Shown here one piece after another: positions 16,426 through 24,053 of a DNA stretch of 64,000 bases (positions are counted from its first letter, which is position 1; each line of letters starts with the position of its first letter). Made by a program: the position numbers and the translations under genes. Below the pieces are notes generated by a model. That model was not told the origin of the DNA, searched no databases, and worked only from the letters and a program-made list of their open reading frames with translations. This stretch comes from Agathobacter sp. (GTDB lineage Bacteria; Bacillota; Clostridia; Lachnospirales; Lachnospiraceae): assembly GCA_022772675.1 (NCBI GenBank), contig JALEZW010000071.1:87597-151596 (forward strand). The letters are read 5' to 3'.

Positions 16426-17934
16426 TTAAAAACGTTTAATTTTCTTAGAGGTTGTCTTATCAAACTCCGTTTCCCTTACTTTCAGGCTGTACACCTTCTT
16501 GTATGCCGGTGCCGTCTGATTATAATCATCAATGATTTTCTGTAATGCGGCCCGAACATCCTTGATATGTTTTTTCTTCACATAATCATAATCCGGGAAG
16601 ATTTCTGCTTCGATGACTCCCTCATTCTCGCGGACCAGGATTTCCTGAACCATACGGTTTTCACCAATTTTATTTTCCAGTTCCTCCGGAGAAACATTCT
16701 CACCGTTTTTCGTGATAATCAGGTTCTTTTTACGGCCGGTCAGATGAACAAAACGATCCTCATCCACATAGCCTAAATCTCCTGTCCGAAGCCAGCTGTC
16801 CTGCAACGTCTCTTTTGTCTCCTCCGGCATCTTGTAATACCCCTGCATCACACTGCTGCCCCGTACCCAGAGTTCTCCATCCACGGATTTTCCTTCACAG
16901 TTAGGCATCAGCTGTCCTACGGTATCTTTACGGATATCCCAGCTCACATTTGTACTGATAACCGGAGAACATTCTGTCATTCCATAACCCTGCAGAATTG
17001 TAATCCCGTACTTTGCAAACATATCAATATATGCAGGATTTAGATAAGCGCCACCGCTGCAGATAGTATGGAACTGCTCCCCAAATACTTTGTTTTTGAT
17101 CAGCTTCGGTGGAAGCATCGCAGTACTCTCCAGCTTTTTCGCCATGGTCTCAATCATAAGTGGAACCATCAGGATCATGTTGGGCTTAAACAGTTTAATA
17201 TTCTTTGCCACATGTAGCAGGGAGTCATTGATACAGATAATTCCTCCCAGGGAAAGTGCCTTTAAAATATCCATGCTCAGGCAATAGGCATGATGAATTG
17301 GCAGCACGGATAAAAGCACCGTTCTTGGCGGAATCTTCATGTCCAGACAGGTTGCATTGTCTGCCAGATTCCTATGAGTCAGCATAACACCCTTGCTCTT
17401 TCCGGTCGTGCCGGATGTAAACATAATTGTACAAAGCTGATCCGGCTCCGGCGCAAAATCAAAGCTTCCTGCATGCTCCTTTAACAGCTGCCAAAAAGAA
17501 AGACTCTCGTCATCGCTTGTCTCTTTCTGCATAGAAATCAGATACTTAAGCTTCGGGCAGCGGTCCTTCACAATGGCCGCTACGTCCTTTCTCGCTTCAT
17601 CAATTACAAAAACAGACGCATCTGACCGGTCTACCAGTTCACACATCTCCTCTGCCGGAAGTGCCACATCCAGCGGAACAATCACACTGCCACTGTTTAC
17701 GGTTCCAAAAAATGTAACCAGCCACGGATAGGAGGTCATACCGGTTACTGCGATATGATTTCCTTTTTCTCCAAGGGCATCCAATACCCGGGAAAAACTT
17801 TCACTGTCTGCACGAAGTTCGGTAAAAGATTTAGACTCCACTTCGTTTTTGCCTGCCTTGTAACGGATGGCATCCTGATCTCCATAGGTTTCTGCACTAT
17901 AGACAACAATATCACGAATGGTTTTACAATCCAT
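16426..17934 (-). CDS. AMP-dependent acyl-CoA/acyl-ACP ligase
   Basis: A 502-residue adenylate-forming enzyme that would activate a carboxylic acid with ATP and load it on CoA or on the adjacent carrier protein. Motifs are IMFTSGTTGKSKGVMLTH (A3), GYGMTECSPV (A5), TGDLGYVDED (A7), GRKKNLIITKNGENVSPEE (A8) and the C-terminal catalytic lysine in TTSKKIKRF. Length fits a free-standing fatty or aryl acid ligase. It is the last gene of a five-gene minus-strand cluster, 28 nt after the ACP gene; that context favours acyl-ACP formation. The acid is unknown. Confidence 0.88.
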   Translation of the reverse strand: MDCKTIRDIVVYSAETYGDQDAIRYKAGKNEVESKSFTELRADSESFSRVLDALGEKGNHIAVTGMTSYPWLVTFFGTVNSGSVIVPLDVALPAEEMCELVDRSDASVFVIDEARKDVAAIVKDRCPKLKYLISMQKETSDDESLSFWQLLKEHAGSFDFAPEPDQLCTIMFTSGTTGKSKGVMLTHRNLADNATCLDMKIPPRTVLLSVLPIHHAYCLSMDILKALSLGGIICINDSLLHVAKNIKLFKPNMILMVPLMIETMAKKLESTAMLPPKLIKNKVFGEQFHTICSGGAYLNPAYIDMFAKYGITILQGYGMTECSPVISTNVSWDIRKDTVGQLMPNCEGKSVDGELWVRGSSVMQGYYKMPEETKETLQDSWLRTGDLGYVDEDRFVHLTGRKKNLIITKNGENVSPEELENKIGENRMVQEILVRENEGVIEAEIFPDYDYVKKKHIKDVRAALQKIIDDYNQTAPAYKKVYSLKVRETEFDKTTSKKIKRF

Positions 17935-17962
17935 ATGTATTTTCCCCTTTTTTCAAATCTTT

Positions 17963-18193
17963 TTATTCCGCCTTCAACTGACTGAGATAGTCCACAGCCT
18001 CCTGCACGGTACGAATATCTGCAGCCTTTTCCTGATCAATCTCTATCTCAAACTCGTCCTCCAGTTCTCCAAGCATACTCATGAAATCGAAGGAAGTAAA
18101 TCCCAGATCCTCCATAAAGCGGGATTCCGGTTTTACATTTTCCGGCTCTACCTCTACATAATTACAGATAATCTCCACTAATTTTTCAAACAT
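17963..18193 (-). CDS. acyl carrier protein
   Basis: A 76-residue acidic four-helix carrier. The phosphopantetheine serine is Ser34 in DLGFTSFDFM, where the usual Asp before Ser is Thr. AAAGGAGC precedes the ATG at 18193. It is not the fatty-acid AcpP, because no fab genes are near and the DSL motif differs. It lies between a condensation-type transferase and an AMP ligase, so it probably shuttles the activated acyl group between them. A phosphopantetheinyl transferase must come from elsewhere. Confidence 0.92.
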   Translation of the reverse strand: MFEKLVEIICNYVEVEPENVKPESRFMEDLGFTSFDFMSMLGELEDEFEIEIDQEKAADIRTVQEAVDYLSQLKAE

Positions 18194-18220
18194 AATCAAA
18201 GCTCCTTTCAAAATTCCCTC

Positions 18221-19630
18221 TTATACCAGATTGATGATATCCCCGATTGTCAGATTCGGATTCTCAATCCCCTTGAACATGATCTTGCAGACATAATAAT
18301 AAAGAAATTCCAGATCCTCACGGCTCACAGCCTTGATCTGATGCTCAAAATTAAAGTCCAGACCGTTATCCTCCGGGCGGTGCATAACGGTCAGATACAT
18401 ACCCTGTGTTGTTGCCCCGTTTGGATACCATTTAGTCTTATATTTAATTCCGCCCAGATCATCCAGTCTCTTATCCCTCAAGGTCATCGGCTGGTAGGTC
18501 AGTGACATGGGCTCGTAAGTCTGTCCCTCTTTGTGGGGATATTTCTTTCCTCTATATGCAAAATATTGTACCGGGTCATAATTTGCGTGACGGAAATAGG
18601 CATTCTGCAGGTCACGGATTTCATAAATTCCCTCCAGGAAAGTTTTATCTTTGGAAATAATCGTTCTAAAGGGAAATGAATGGATTCTTGTTCCTCCACT
18701 CTTCTTCTCCTTTAAAGTGGCACGCCGTGCAATTGCAGTATTGATGGAAACATCATCATTTCCATTCATTTTCTGAAAATGAGTACGTAATCCCATAATC
18801 AGAAGACATACCAGTGAGACATGGTACTCCTCGCAGAAATCCATGAGACGCTTCGTTGCCTCCGGCTCCAGATGGAAAATATCCAGTGCAGAATCCACAG
18901 AATCCGAGACATTGATAGCTGCTCTTGCATTTGGATCACCGCTGCGCTTTCGCTCTGCCTCAAGCTGTGCAGTTCCGCGAATTCCGTTGTAGATAGGTTC
19001 CGGTGTGTTGTCGATGAGACCCTGAAAAAACTTTGTGTCACGCTCTAAGGCCTTGCTTCCTGCCTCATAAGCCAGATCCTTTTCCAGCTGCTCGATATAG
19101 GATGACATTTCCTTCGGATACGGAACCCCTTCAAATTTCGCATTACAGTAAATCTCAATGACATCCTTAAAGAATCCGATCAGGGCCTGTGCATCTGCCG
19201 TCATATGGTCAATCAGAAGATACAGACCATTATATCCATCAATGGTCTTAATCATCACGATCCGGTTCATACAGGAACTCTCTCTCTCAAAAGGAACCTG
19301 TGTCCACTGGCGCATTACTTCGTATGCCTCCACCATGGACTGTCTGGTGAAATCAACAAACTCAATATCCTTTCTCTCATCCTGGTCAATCACATACTGA
19401 TACCAGTTTCCGTCCTTATCCTGTGTAAAGCGGATACGCATAAAATCGTTTCGCGCAATTGCTTTAAAAATAGACTGTTTTAAAACATCCCAGTCCAGCT
19501 CCGTTCCGATTGTAAGGCTTGTACCGATATTTAATACTTCCTTTTTGGGACAAAAATCCTGATAGAAAAAATGGAACTTCTGTGCTGCGGTCAATGGATA
19601 AACCGGATAACCATCCTTTTTCTTTAACAT
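18221..19630 (-). CDS. condensation-domain-like acyltransferase
   Basis: A 469-residue protein of the chloramphenicol-acetyltransferase/NRPS condensation superfamily. The catalytic HxxxD is His142 and Asp146 in LLIDHMTADAQ; the usual first His of HHxxxDG is Asp. The rest follows the two-lobed C-domain or PapA-type layout, with QNAYFRHANYDP in the second lobe. Such enzymes join an acyl-carrier thioester to an amine or hydroxyl. Its start overlaps the hydrolase stop by 7 nt, showing coupling. Free-standing C-type enzyme, ACP and ligase together suggest acylation of a small molecule or lipid. Confidence 0.82.
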   Translation of the reverse strand: MLKKKDGYPVYPLTAAQKFHFFYQDFCPKKEVLNIGTSLTIGTELDWDVLKQSIFKAIARNDFMRIRFTQDKDGNWYQYVIDQDERKDIEFVDFTRQSMVEAYEVMRQWTQVPFERESSCMNRIVMIKTIDGYNGLYLLIDHMTADAQALIGFFKDVIEIYCNAKFEGVPYPKEMSSYIEQLEKDLAYEAGSKALERDTKFFQGLIDNTPEPIYNGIRGTAQLEAERKRSGDPNARAAINVSDSVDSALDIFHLEPEATKRLMDFCEEYHVSLVCLLIMGLRTHFQKMNGNDDVSINTAIARRATLKEKKSGGTRIHSFPFRTIISKDKTFLEGIYEIRDLQNAYFRHANYDPVQYFAYRGKKYPHKEGQTYEPMSLTYQPMTLRDKRLDDLGGIKYKTKWYPNGATTQGMYLTVMHRPEDNGLDFNFEHQIKAVSREDLEFLYYYVCKIMFKGIENPNLTIGDIINLV

Positions 19631-20574
19631 GAAATGACTCCTCCTATAAATTGATCTAATGCATCTTCATAAACTTCTGTTTCTTTAAAATAACTCTCTC
19701 CATGGGCTGCTCCCGGCACAATCACTTTTGTAACAGGCGATGCACAGTTCTTATAAATTTCCTCACACATCTCGCAGGGAACAAAGGTATCTCCGCTGCC
19801 ATGGATTAGAAGAATCGGTACCTTGGCTTTTCTGACCTCCCGGGCCGCATTACACTCATCCAGTCCGTATCCGGCCTTCTTACGGTTCACAAGATCCGCA
19901 AGATGAATCATCGGAAATGCCGGAAGATGATACATGGAATTTAAGACATGGCTGAACACTGCTTTCGGGGATGTAAATCCACAGTCGGAAATCACTCCCT
20001 TCACCTGTGGCGGCAGTTCCAGGCCTGTTGTCATAAGAACAGTTGCTCCTCCCATGGAAATTCCGTGAAGCAGAATCTGAATCTCTTCTCCACAATGGTC
20101 AATCACCCACTGGATCCAGCCCATGGCATCATAACGGTCCGGACATCCGAATCCGATGTAGGTTCCCTCACTCTCTCCATGAGCCCGGGCATCCACATGC
20201 AGCATTTTGAATCCATTTCTGATATAATAATCTGACACCCCTATAAAATCACTCAGGGAGTGACTGGTGTATCCGTGAAAACAAATGACAAGTTTATTGG
20301 ATTTCTCATCTCCCGGAAAATACACTCCATGAAGCTTCAGTCCATCCTTTGCCTTAATGTAAACATCCTCGTGGGGCTGGGCAAGCAGAAATGCCTTACG
20401 CTTTTCCATCATCGGCATATACTGTGACCAGTCTGTGCCGGCCATCTTCATGGTTCTTTCAACCTTTGCATTGCTTCGTATCATGGTTCTCCGGTAAAGA
20501 TATGCCGTTCCTCCAATCGTTGCGGCAGCTGTTACTCCCACAACGGCTAAAGCGGCACCTAAAATTTTATTCAT
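19624..20574 (-). CDS. membrane-anchored alpha/beta hydrolase
   Basis: A 316-residue alpha/beta-fold hydrolase with an N-terminal hydrophobic anchor (about residues 5-27). The triad is visible: Ser173 in HGISMGG, Asp262 in HGSGDTFVP and His291 in GAAHGES; FHGYTSH forms the oxyanion region. It resembles Bem46/ABHD13-like esterases. It could release, trim or edit the acyl product at the membrane. GGGAG precedes the ATG. It is 100 nt downstream of the SCP2 gene, with a possible secondary promoter (TTTACA, 17 nt, TTATGA) between. Confidence 0.85.
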   Translation of the reverse strand: MNKILGAALAVVGVTAAATIGGTAYLYRRTMIRSNAKVERTMKMAGTDWSQYMPMMEKRKAFLLAQPHEDVYIKAKDGLKLHGVYFPGDEKSNKLVICFHGYTSHSLSDFIGVSDYYIRNGFKMLHVDARAHGESEGTYIGFGCPDRYDAMGWIQWVIDHCGEEIQILLHGISMGGATVLMTTGLELPPQVKGVISDCGFTSPKAVFSHVLNSMYHLPAFPMIHLADLVNRKKAGYGLDECNAAREVRKAKVPILLIHGSGDTFVPCEMCEEIYKNCASPVTKVIVPGAAHGESYFKETEVYEDALDQFIGGVISC

Positions 20575-20674
20575 ATCAAGCTCCCATCTCCGTCCTGTGA
20601 CGGTCTGTGCCTATACTGTTCTTTGTAACTATCTCATAACAAACGATTGAAAATACTGTAAAAAACAGCTTACA

Positions 20675-21022
20675 TCATTTTCCCTGTACTGCTTTTAAGT
20701 GGCTTTCCACCAGTTCCCCAAATCTTTTTGCTTTCTCGATATTTCCCTCGACCTTGATCTTATCATCGTTCGCCGCATCAACCGGGTCTAATTTTCCCAT
20801 CTCAATTTCTCTGAGGGTCTCTGCCGTACAGGTAAACATGGCATCCCTGTCATTGTAAACATACGGCTCAATGCGAATCTTTCCATTCTTAAGCTCTATG
20901 TAAAAAATGCCCTGAGCCTCCCCGATAATATTAAACTGAAATGTCAGATGATCTTTAATATTGCTTACATCTGCCTCAAGAAATTTCCCTTTGATTTCAG
21001 CAAAAAATTCTGAATATGTCAT
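20675..21022 (-). CDS. SCP2 sterol-binding domain protein
   Basis: A 115-residue protein that matches the SCP2 fold over its whole length (FQFNIIGEAQGIFYIELKNG followed by a charged strand-helix tail). SCP2 domains bind lipids or fatty acyl chains in a hydrophobic tunnel. It is the first gene read from the TetR-controlled promoter, with AAGGAGGGG before the start. In this cluster it may carry the acyl substrate or product. No catalytic residues are expected. Confidence 0.85.
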   Translation of the reverse strand: MTYSEFFAEIKGKFLEADVSNIKDHLTFQFNIIGEAQGIFYIELKNGKIRIEPYVYNDRDAMFTCTAETLREIEMGKLDPVDAANDDKIKVEGNIEKAKRFGELVESHLKAVQGK

Positions 21023-21039
21023 ATGCCCCTCCTTATTTT

Positions 21040-21052
21040 TGACCAGTGGTCA
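21040..21052. promoter_or_regulatory. TetR operator copy 1
   Basis: TGACCAGTGGTCA is a perfect 13-bp palindrome around a central base, downstream of the SCP2 transcript start. Its partner at 21083-21095 lies 43 bp away centre to centre, close to four helical turns. Confidence 0.7.
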
Positions 21053-21067
21053 GCTTGTTTTAATTGT

Positions 21068-21096
21068 AATCTAGCATATTTCTGACCGATGGTCAA
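21068..21096 (-). promoter_or_regulatory. SCP2 operon promoter
   Basis: TTGACC (21096-21091) and TAGATT (21073-21068) are 17 nt apart on the minus strand. The -35 is inside operator copy 2, so repressor binding would block polymerase. Confidence 0.65.
21083..21095. promoter_or_regulatory. TetR operator copy 2
   Basis: TGACCGATGGTCA has the same TGACC/GGTCA arms as copy 1 with one arm change, and overlaps the SCP2 -35 box. It lies about 55 bp upstream of the tetR -10 region. Confidence 0.7.
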
Positions 21097-21151
21097 TATG
21101 ATGTTTTTCCTATTTTTTTCATTTTTTCTGTACTTTTTTTTCACTTAATGG

Positions 21152-21157
21152 TATACT
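21152..21157 (+). promoter_or_regulatory. extended -10 promoter of the tetR gene
   Basis: TATACT is preceded by TGG (extended -10), about 40 nt before the tetR start. No good -35 is seen, only a T-rich stretch. Confidence 0.5.
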
Positions 21158-21195
21158 GTTTGCAATTTCAAAAAATTATAGAAGGGGAATTCGGG

Positions 21196-21807
21196 ATGGC
21201 AAATAACCAGAAGTACGATCAGATTTTGGATGCGCTGGAAATGTTACTTTCTCAGAAGCATATGCAGGATATTTCCGTCAGTGAGATTGCACAGGCGGCA
21301 GGGATTGCAAAGGGAAGCATCTATTATTATTTTTCGTCTAAAAATGAAATTCTGGAGGCACTGATCGAGCGCAGATACAAACAGCCGCTGGAAACAGCAA
21401 AGCATCTGGCAGAGCAGACGGATGTGTCCCCCTTTACCCGTATGGCCATGATTTTTCAGGCATGCCGCAATTCCAACAGTGAGTTTCTCAATCAGAATTC
21501 TGTCACTTCCATTGTGGATGACAAGGAGCAGGCTTTTCTGCATCATAAATACATCCGGTATCTGATCACAGAACTTAAACCCATTCTGACAGAGATCATT
21601 GAACAGGGGATTACTTCCGGTGCCATTGATTTTGATTATCCCGCTGCGCTGTCGGAGATTGTTCTGATCGTACTTACCATCAAACTGGACCGATCACTGC
21701 TGCCAGCCTCCGACAACGACGTGGAGGATACCATTGCCGGCCTGATTTCCCTGCTGGAAAAAGGCACGGGGGCCCCGGCGGGAACACTGAATTATCTGAA
21801 GAGCTGA
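21196..21807 (+). CDS. TetR family transcription regulator
   Basis: A 203-residue regulator. The N-terminal helix-turn-helix (about residues 20-55) contains ISVSEIAQAAGIAKGSIYYY, a clear TetR signature, and is followed by a ligand-binding domain of the usual length. The ATG at 21196 has AGAAGGGG upstream; 16 extra residues would be read from a farther start without a binding site. It is divergent from the SCP2 operon and two palindromes lie between them, so it most likely represses that operon until a lipid-like ligand binds. Confidence 0.92.
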   Translation: MANNQKYDQILDALEMLLSQKHMQDISVSEIAQAAGIAKGSIYYYFSSKNEILEALIERRYKQPLETAKHLAEQTDVSPFTRMAMIFQACRNSNSEFLNQNSVTSIVDDKEQAFLHHKYIRYLITELKPILTEIIEQGITSGAIDFDYPAALSEIVLIVLTIKLDRSLLPASDNDVEDTIAGLISLLEKGTGAPAGTLNYLKS

Positions 21808-21824
21808 AAATGAACCGCCACTGA

Positions 21825-21837
21825 AAAGAGTAAAACT
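21825..21837. terminator. weak hairpin between convergent tetR and PAP genes
   Basis: AGAGT and ACTCT pair around a 3-nt loop. There is no T-tract, so stopping would be inefficient. Confidence 0.2.
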
Positions 21838-21845
21838 CTATCCGT

Positions 21846-23315
21846 TTATCGAAGTGCTTCCTCAATCGCCTCAATGACAATTTTCAATGCTTTAATTCTG
21901 GCATACTTCTTATCGTTCGACTCCAAGATATGCCACGGTGCATAGGAAGTATTGGTCTTTTGAAGCATCTCATTGACAGCCAGCTCATACTGATCCCACT
22001 TCTTACGGTTTCGCCAGTCTTCCTCTGTGATTTTCCACTGCTTCTCCGGCGTATTCTGCCGGTCCGTAAACCGGGCTAACTGCGTATCTTTATCTATCTG
22101 CACCCAGAATTTCACAATGACTGCTCCCCAGTCGGACAATTCCTTTTCAAACTCATTAATCTCGTTATAGGCTCTCTGCCACTCATTCTCACTGCAGAAA
22201 CCTTCCAGACGTTCTACCATAACTCTTCCGTACCAGGTACGGTCAAATATTGCAATATGACCGGTCTTGGGCAGACGGTTCCAGAAACGCCAGAGATAAT
22301 GTCTCGCTTTCTCATGGGGTTCTGGACTTGCAATCGGGTGCACCTCAAACCCCCGGGGATCCAGTGCCTCTGTCAGACGCTTAATGTTGCCGCCTTTTCC
22401 GGCTGCATCCCAGCCCTCATAGCCAATAATGACCGGCACTTTTTTCCGGTACAGCTTATTGTGGAGCTCGCCAAGCTTTTGCTGCAGTTCCCTCAATTCC
22501 TTCCGGTATTCCTCCTCCGGAATTGATTTTTCTAATGAAACCTCACTGAGTTTCTCAATTTTCTCCAGCGGAAATACATTCTGTAAAAGCGGCACTGCCA
22601 TCTCACTGTTTTTCAGTGCCGTATCAATTCCGCTGGTCAGTGCCTCAAGTACCTGAAGCTCTGCCCATTTTTTATTTTTGGCATCAATCACATACCAGGG
22701 ATCTGCCGGAGCATTGGTATCATTCAGGTAACGGTCAAAAACCTCCAGACATTTCTCGTAATTTTTATTCTGCCAGTCATCCTTTTCACTGACACGCCAG
22801 CTGGTATTTTTATCCTTCTTAAGCGCATCGATTCGCTTTTTCTGCTCTTTCTGACTGATCTGGAAAAAGAATTTCATCACCAGGTAGCCATTATCCGTGA
22901 GCTGCCGTTCAAAACGTTTGATGCTCTCTATTTTTGTCTTGTAATCCCTCTCCTTTAACTTTCCCTTCAGACAATCCTGGGTGACTTCATCCATCCAGCC
23001 GGAGTCAAGAAACATAAATTTCCCCTTTTCCGGGATTTTCACAAAATAACGGTAGAGAAACGGTTTTCTTTTCTCCTCCTCTGTGGGAATATCCATGGCT
23101 GCCACCTTGAAAAAACGCGGATCGATATTCCGGATAATTTTGCCCAGTACGCTGCCTTTTCCGGCAGTTCCCCAGCCTTCAAAGAGCACCAGAACCGGCA
23201 GCCCGTGCTCCTTGATTTTCATCTGCTGCCTGGCAAGTTTTTCCCTTGCTGCCTTTAATCGTTCCTCCAGCTCAGTTTCCTCCGGCCGTTGTGGTTTGTT
23301 CCAGTTTTCTAACAT
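21846..23315 (-). CDS. pap: polyphosphate:AMP phosphotransferase (tandem PPK2)
   Basis: A 489-residue protein with two PPK2 domains. The first (about 20-230) has Walker A GWGTAGKG, but FLDSGWMDEV stands where the lid motif DRSWY is expected, so it looks inactive. The second (about 270-489) has GYEGWDAAGKGG and FDRTWYGRV, both intact. Two-domain PPK2 proteins of this kind (class II) phosphorylate AMP to ADP with polyphosphate. The ATG at 23315 is set by a GGGGGGGAAG site. It stands alone, convergent to tetR. Confidence 0.92.
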   Translation of the reverse strand: MLENWNKPQRPEETELEERLKAAREKLARQQMKIKEHGLPVLVLFEGWGTAGKGSVLGKIIRNIDPRFFKVAAMDIPTEEEKRKPFLYRYFVKIPEKGKFMFLDSGWMDEVTQDCLKGKLKERDYKTKIESIKRFERQLTDNGYLVMKFFFQISQKEQKKRIDALKKDKNTSWRVSEKDDWQNKNYEKCLEVFDRYLNDTNAPADPWYVIDAKNKKWAELQVLEALTSGIDTALKNSEMAVPLLQNVFPLEKIEKLSEVSLEKSIPEEEYRKELRELQQKLGELHNKLYRKKVPVIIGYEGWDAAGKGGNIKRLTEALDPRGFEVHPIASPEPHEKARHYLWRFWNRLPKTGHIAIFDRTWYGRVMVERLEGFCSENEWQRAYNEINEFEKELSDWGAVIVKFWVQIDKDTQLARFTDRQNTPEKQWKITEEDWRNRKKWDQYELAVNEMLQKTNTSYAPWHILESNDKKYARIKALKIVIEAIEEALR

Positions 23316-23465
23316 AAGCTTCCCCCCCTTTTTTACATCCATTCCGGTATCATTATTATAATCCCATCACATTCCTGATAGCAAGGAAAGAAAACTCATT
23401 TTAAAAACTTCCCACATTGATTTTCTATAAAACTGAATAACTAATCTATTCAGAACCTCTTAGAA

Positions 23466-23735
23466 TCAGATTATCAAAAATCTATATAGGAATAAAATCT
23501 GACCTATCAGGATTGCCGGCATTCCCACCACAAAATACCAGTGCTTCGTCTTATGATGGAACACGTACATCCCCGCCCAGGTTCCAATACTCCCGCCCAG
23601 AATGCTCGTAAGAAAAAGCATTTTTTCCGGGATCCTCCAGGCATGTTTTTTCGCCCTTCGCTTGTCGATTCCCATCATAAAAAATCCAATTATATTTATC
23701 ATGATCAGGTATCCTATGAAAATATCTCTCCCCAT
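23466..23735 (-). CDS. DUF1294 family membrane protein
   Basis: An 89-residue protein with three hydrophobic segments and the DUF1294 pattern GFFMMGIDKRRAKKHAWRIPE followed by LGGSIGTWAGMYVFHHKTKHWYF in pieces. The conserved KRRA...RIPE loop and HHKT motif are the family marks. Function is unknown; members often occur alone. The ribosome binding site (AAGAAGGA) is very close to the ATG, so a start at codon 12 is possible. Confidence 0.85.
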   Translation of the reverse strand: MGRDIFIGYLIMINIIGFFMMGIDKRRAKKHAWRIPEKMLFLTSILGGSIGTWAGMYVFHHKTKHWYFVVGMPAILIGQILFLYRFLII

Positions 23736-24006
23736 TTCCTTCTTGCTGCTCCTCGACCTATACTTCGCTTTCCGGTTCTCTTACGCAGATCCCCGGTACA
23801 TCCGTTTCTATTTTAACGGAACAAATTCAAATACATTAGTGCATTGGTTCAGTTTCCTCGCAATGGAAGGGTACAGCCCTCCTCCACATATCGTTATTCA
23901 CGAACTGAAGTCCAACGTCCGTTATCCCTTCCTCGTTCTCCAGAACTACCGGATGATTATTCCTGCTCATGAATCCTATACATAGTTAGAAGTATAACAA
24001 AAAAAC
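23736..24006. other. unassigned 270-bp stretch between DUF1294 gene and secDF terminator
   Basis: Two small frames compete here. On the plus strand, 23716-23985 gives 89 residues beginning MKISLPISFLLLL, a signal-like start, with poor ribosome binding. On the minus strand, 23970-23836 gives 44 residues with AGGA 3 nt before the ATG. Neither is recognised. A 6-bp hairpin TCCGTT/AACGGA is near 23802-23821. No promoter or RNA gene is clear. Confidence 0.3.
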
Positions 24007-24029
24007 AGGGCGCTGCCAAGCAGCACCCT
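24007..24029 (-). terminator. terminator of secDF
   Basis: AGGGTGCTGC and GCAGCGCCCT pair with one mismatch and are followed on the minus strand by GTTTTTTTG, 25 nt after the secDF stop. Confidence 0.88.
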
Positions 24030-24053
24030 AAAAAACATCTCTATAGAAATATT

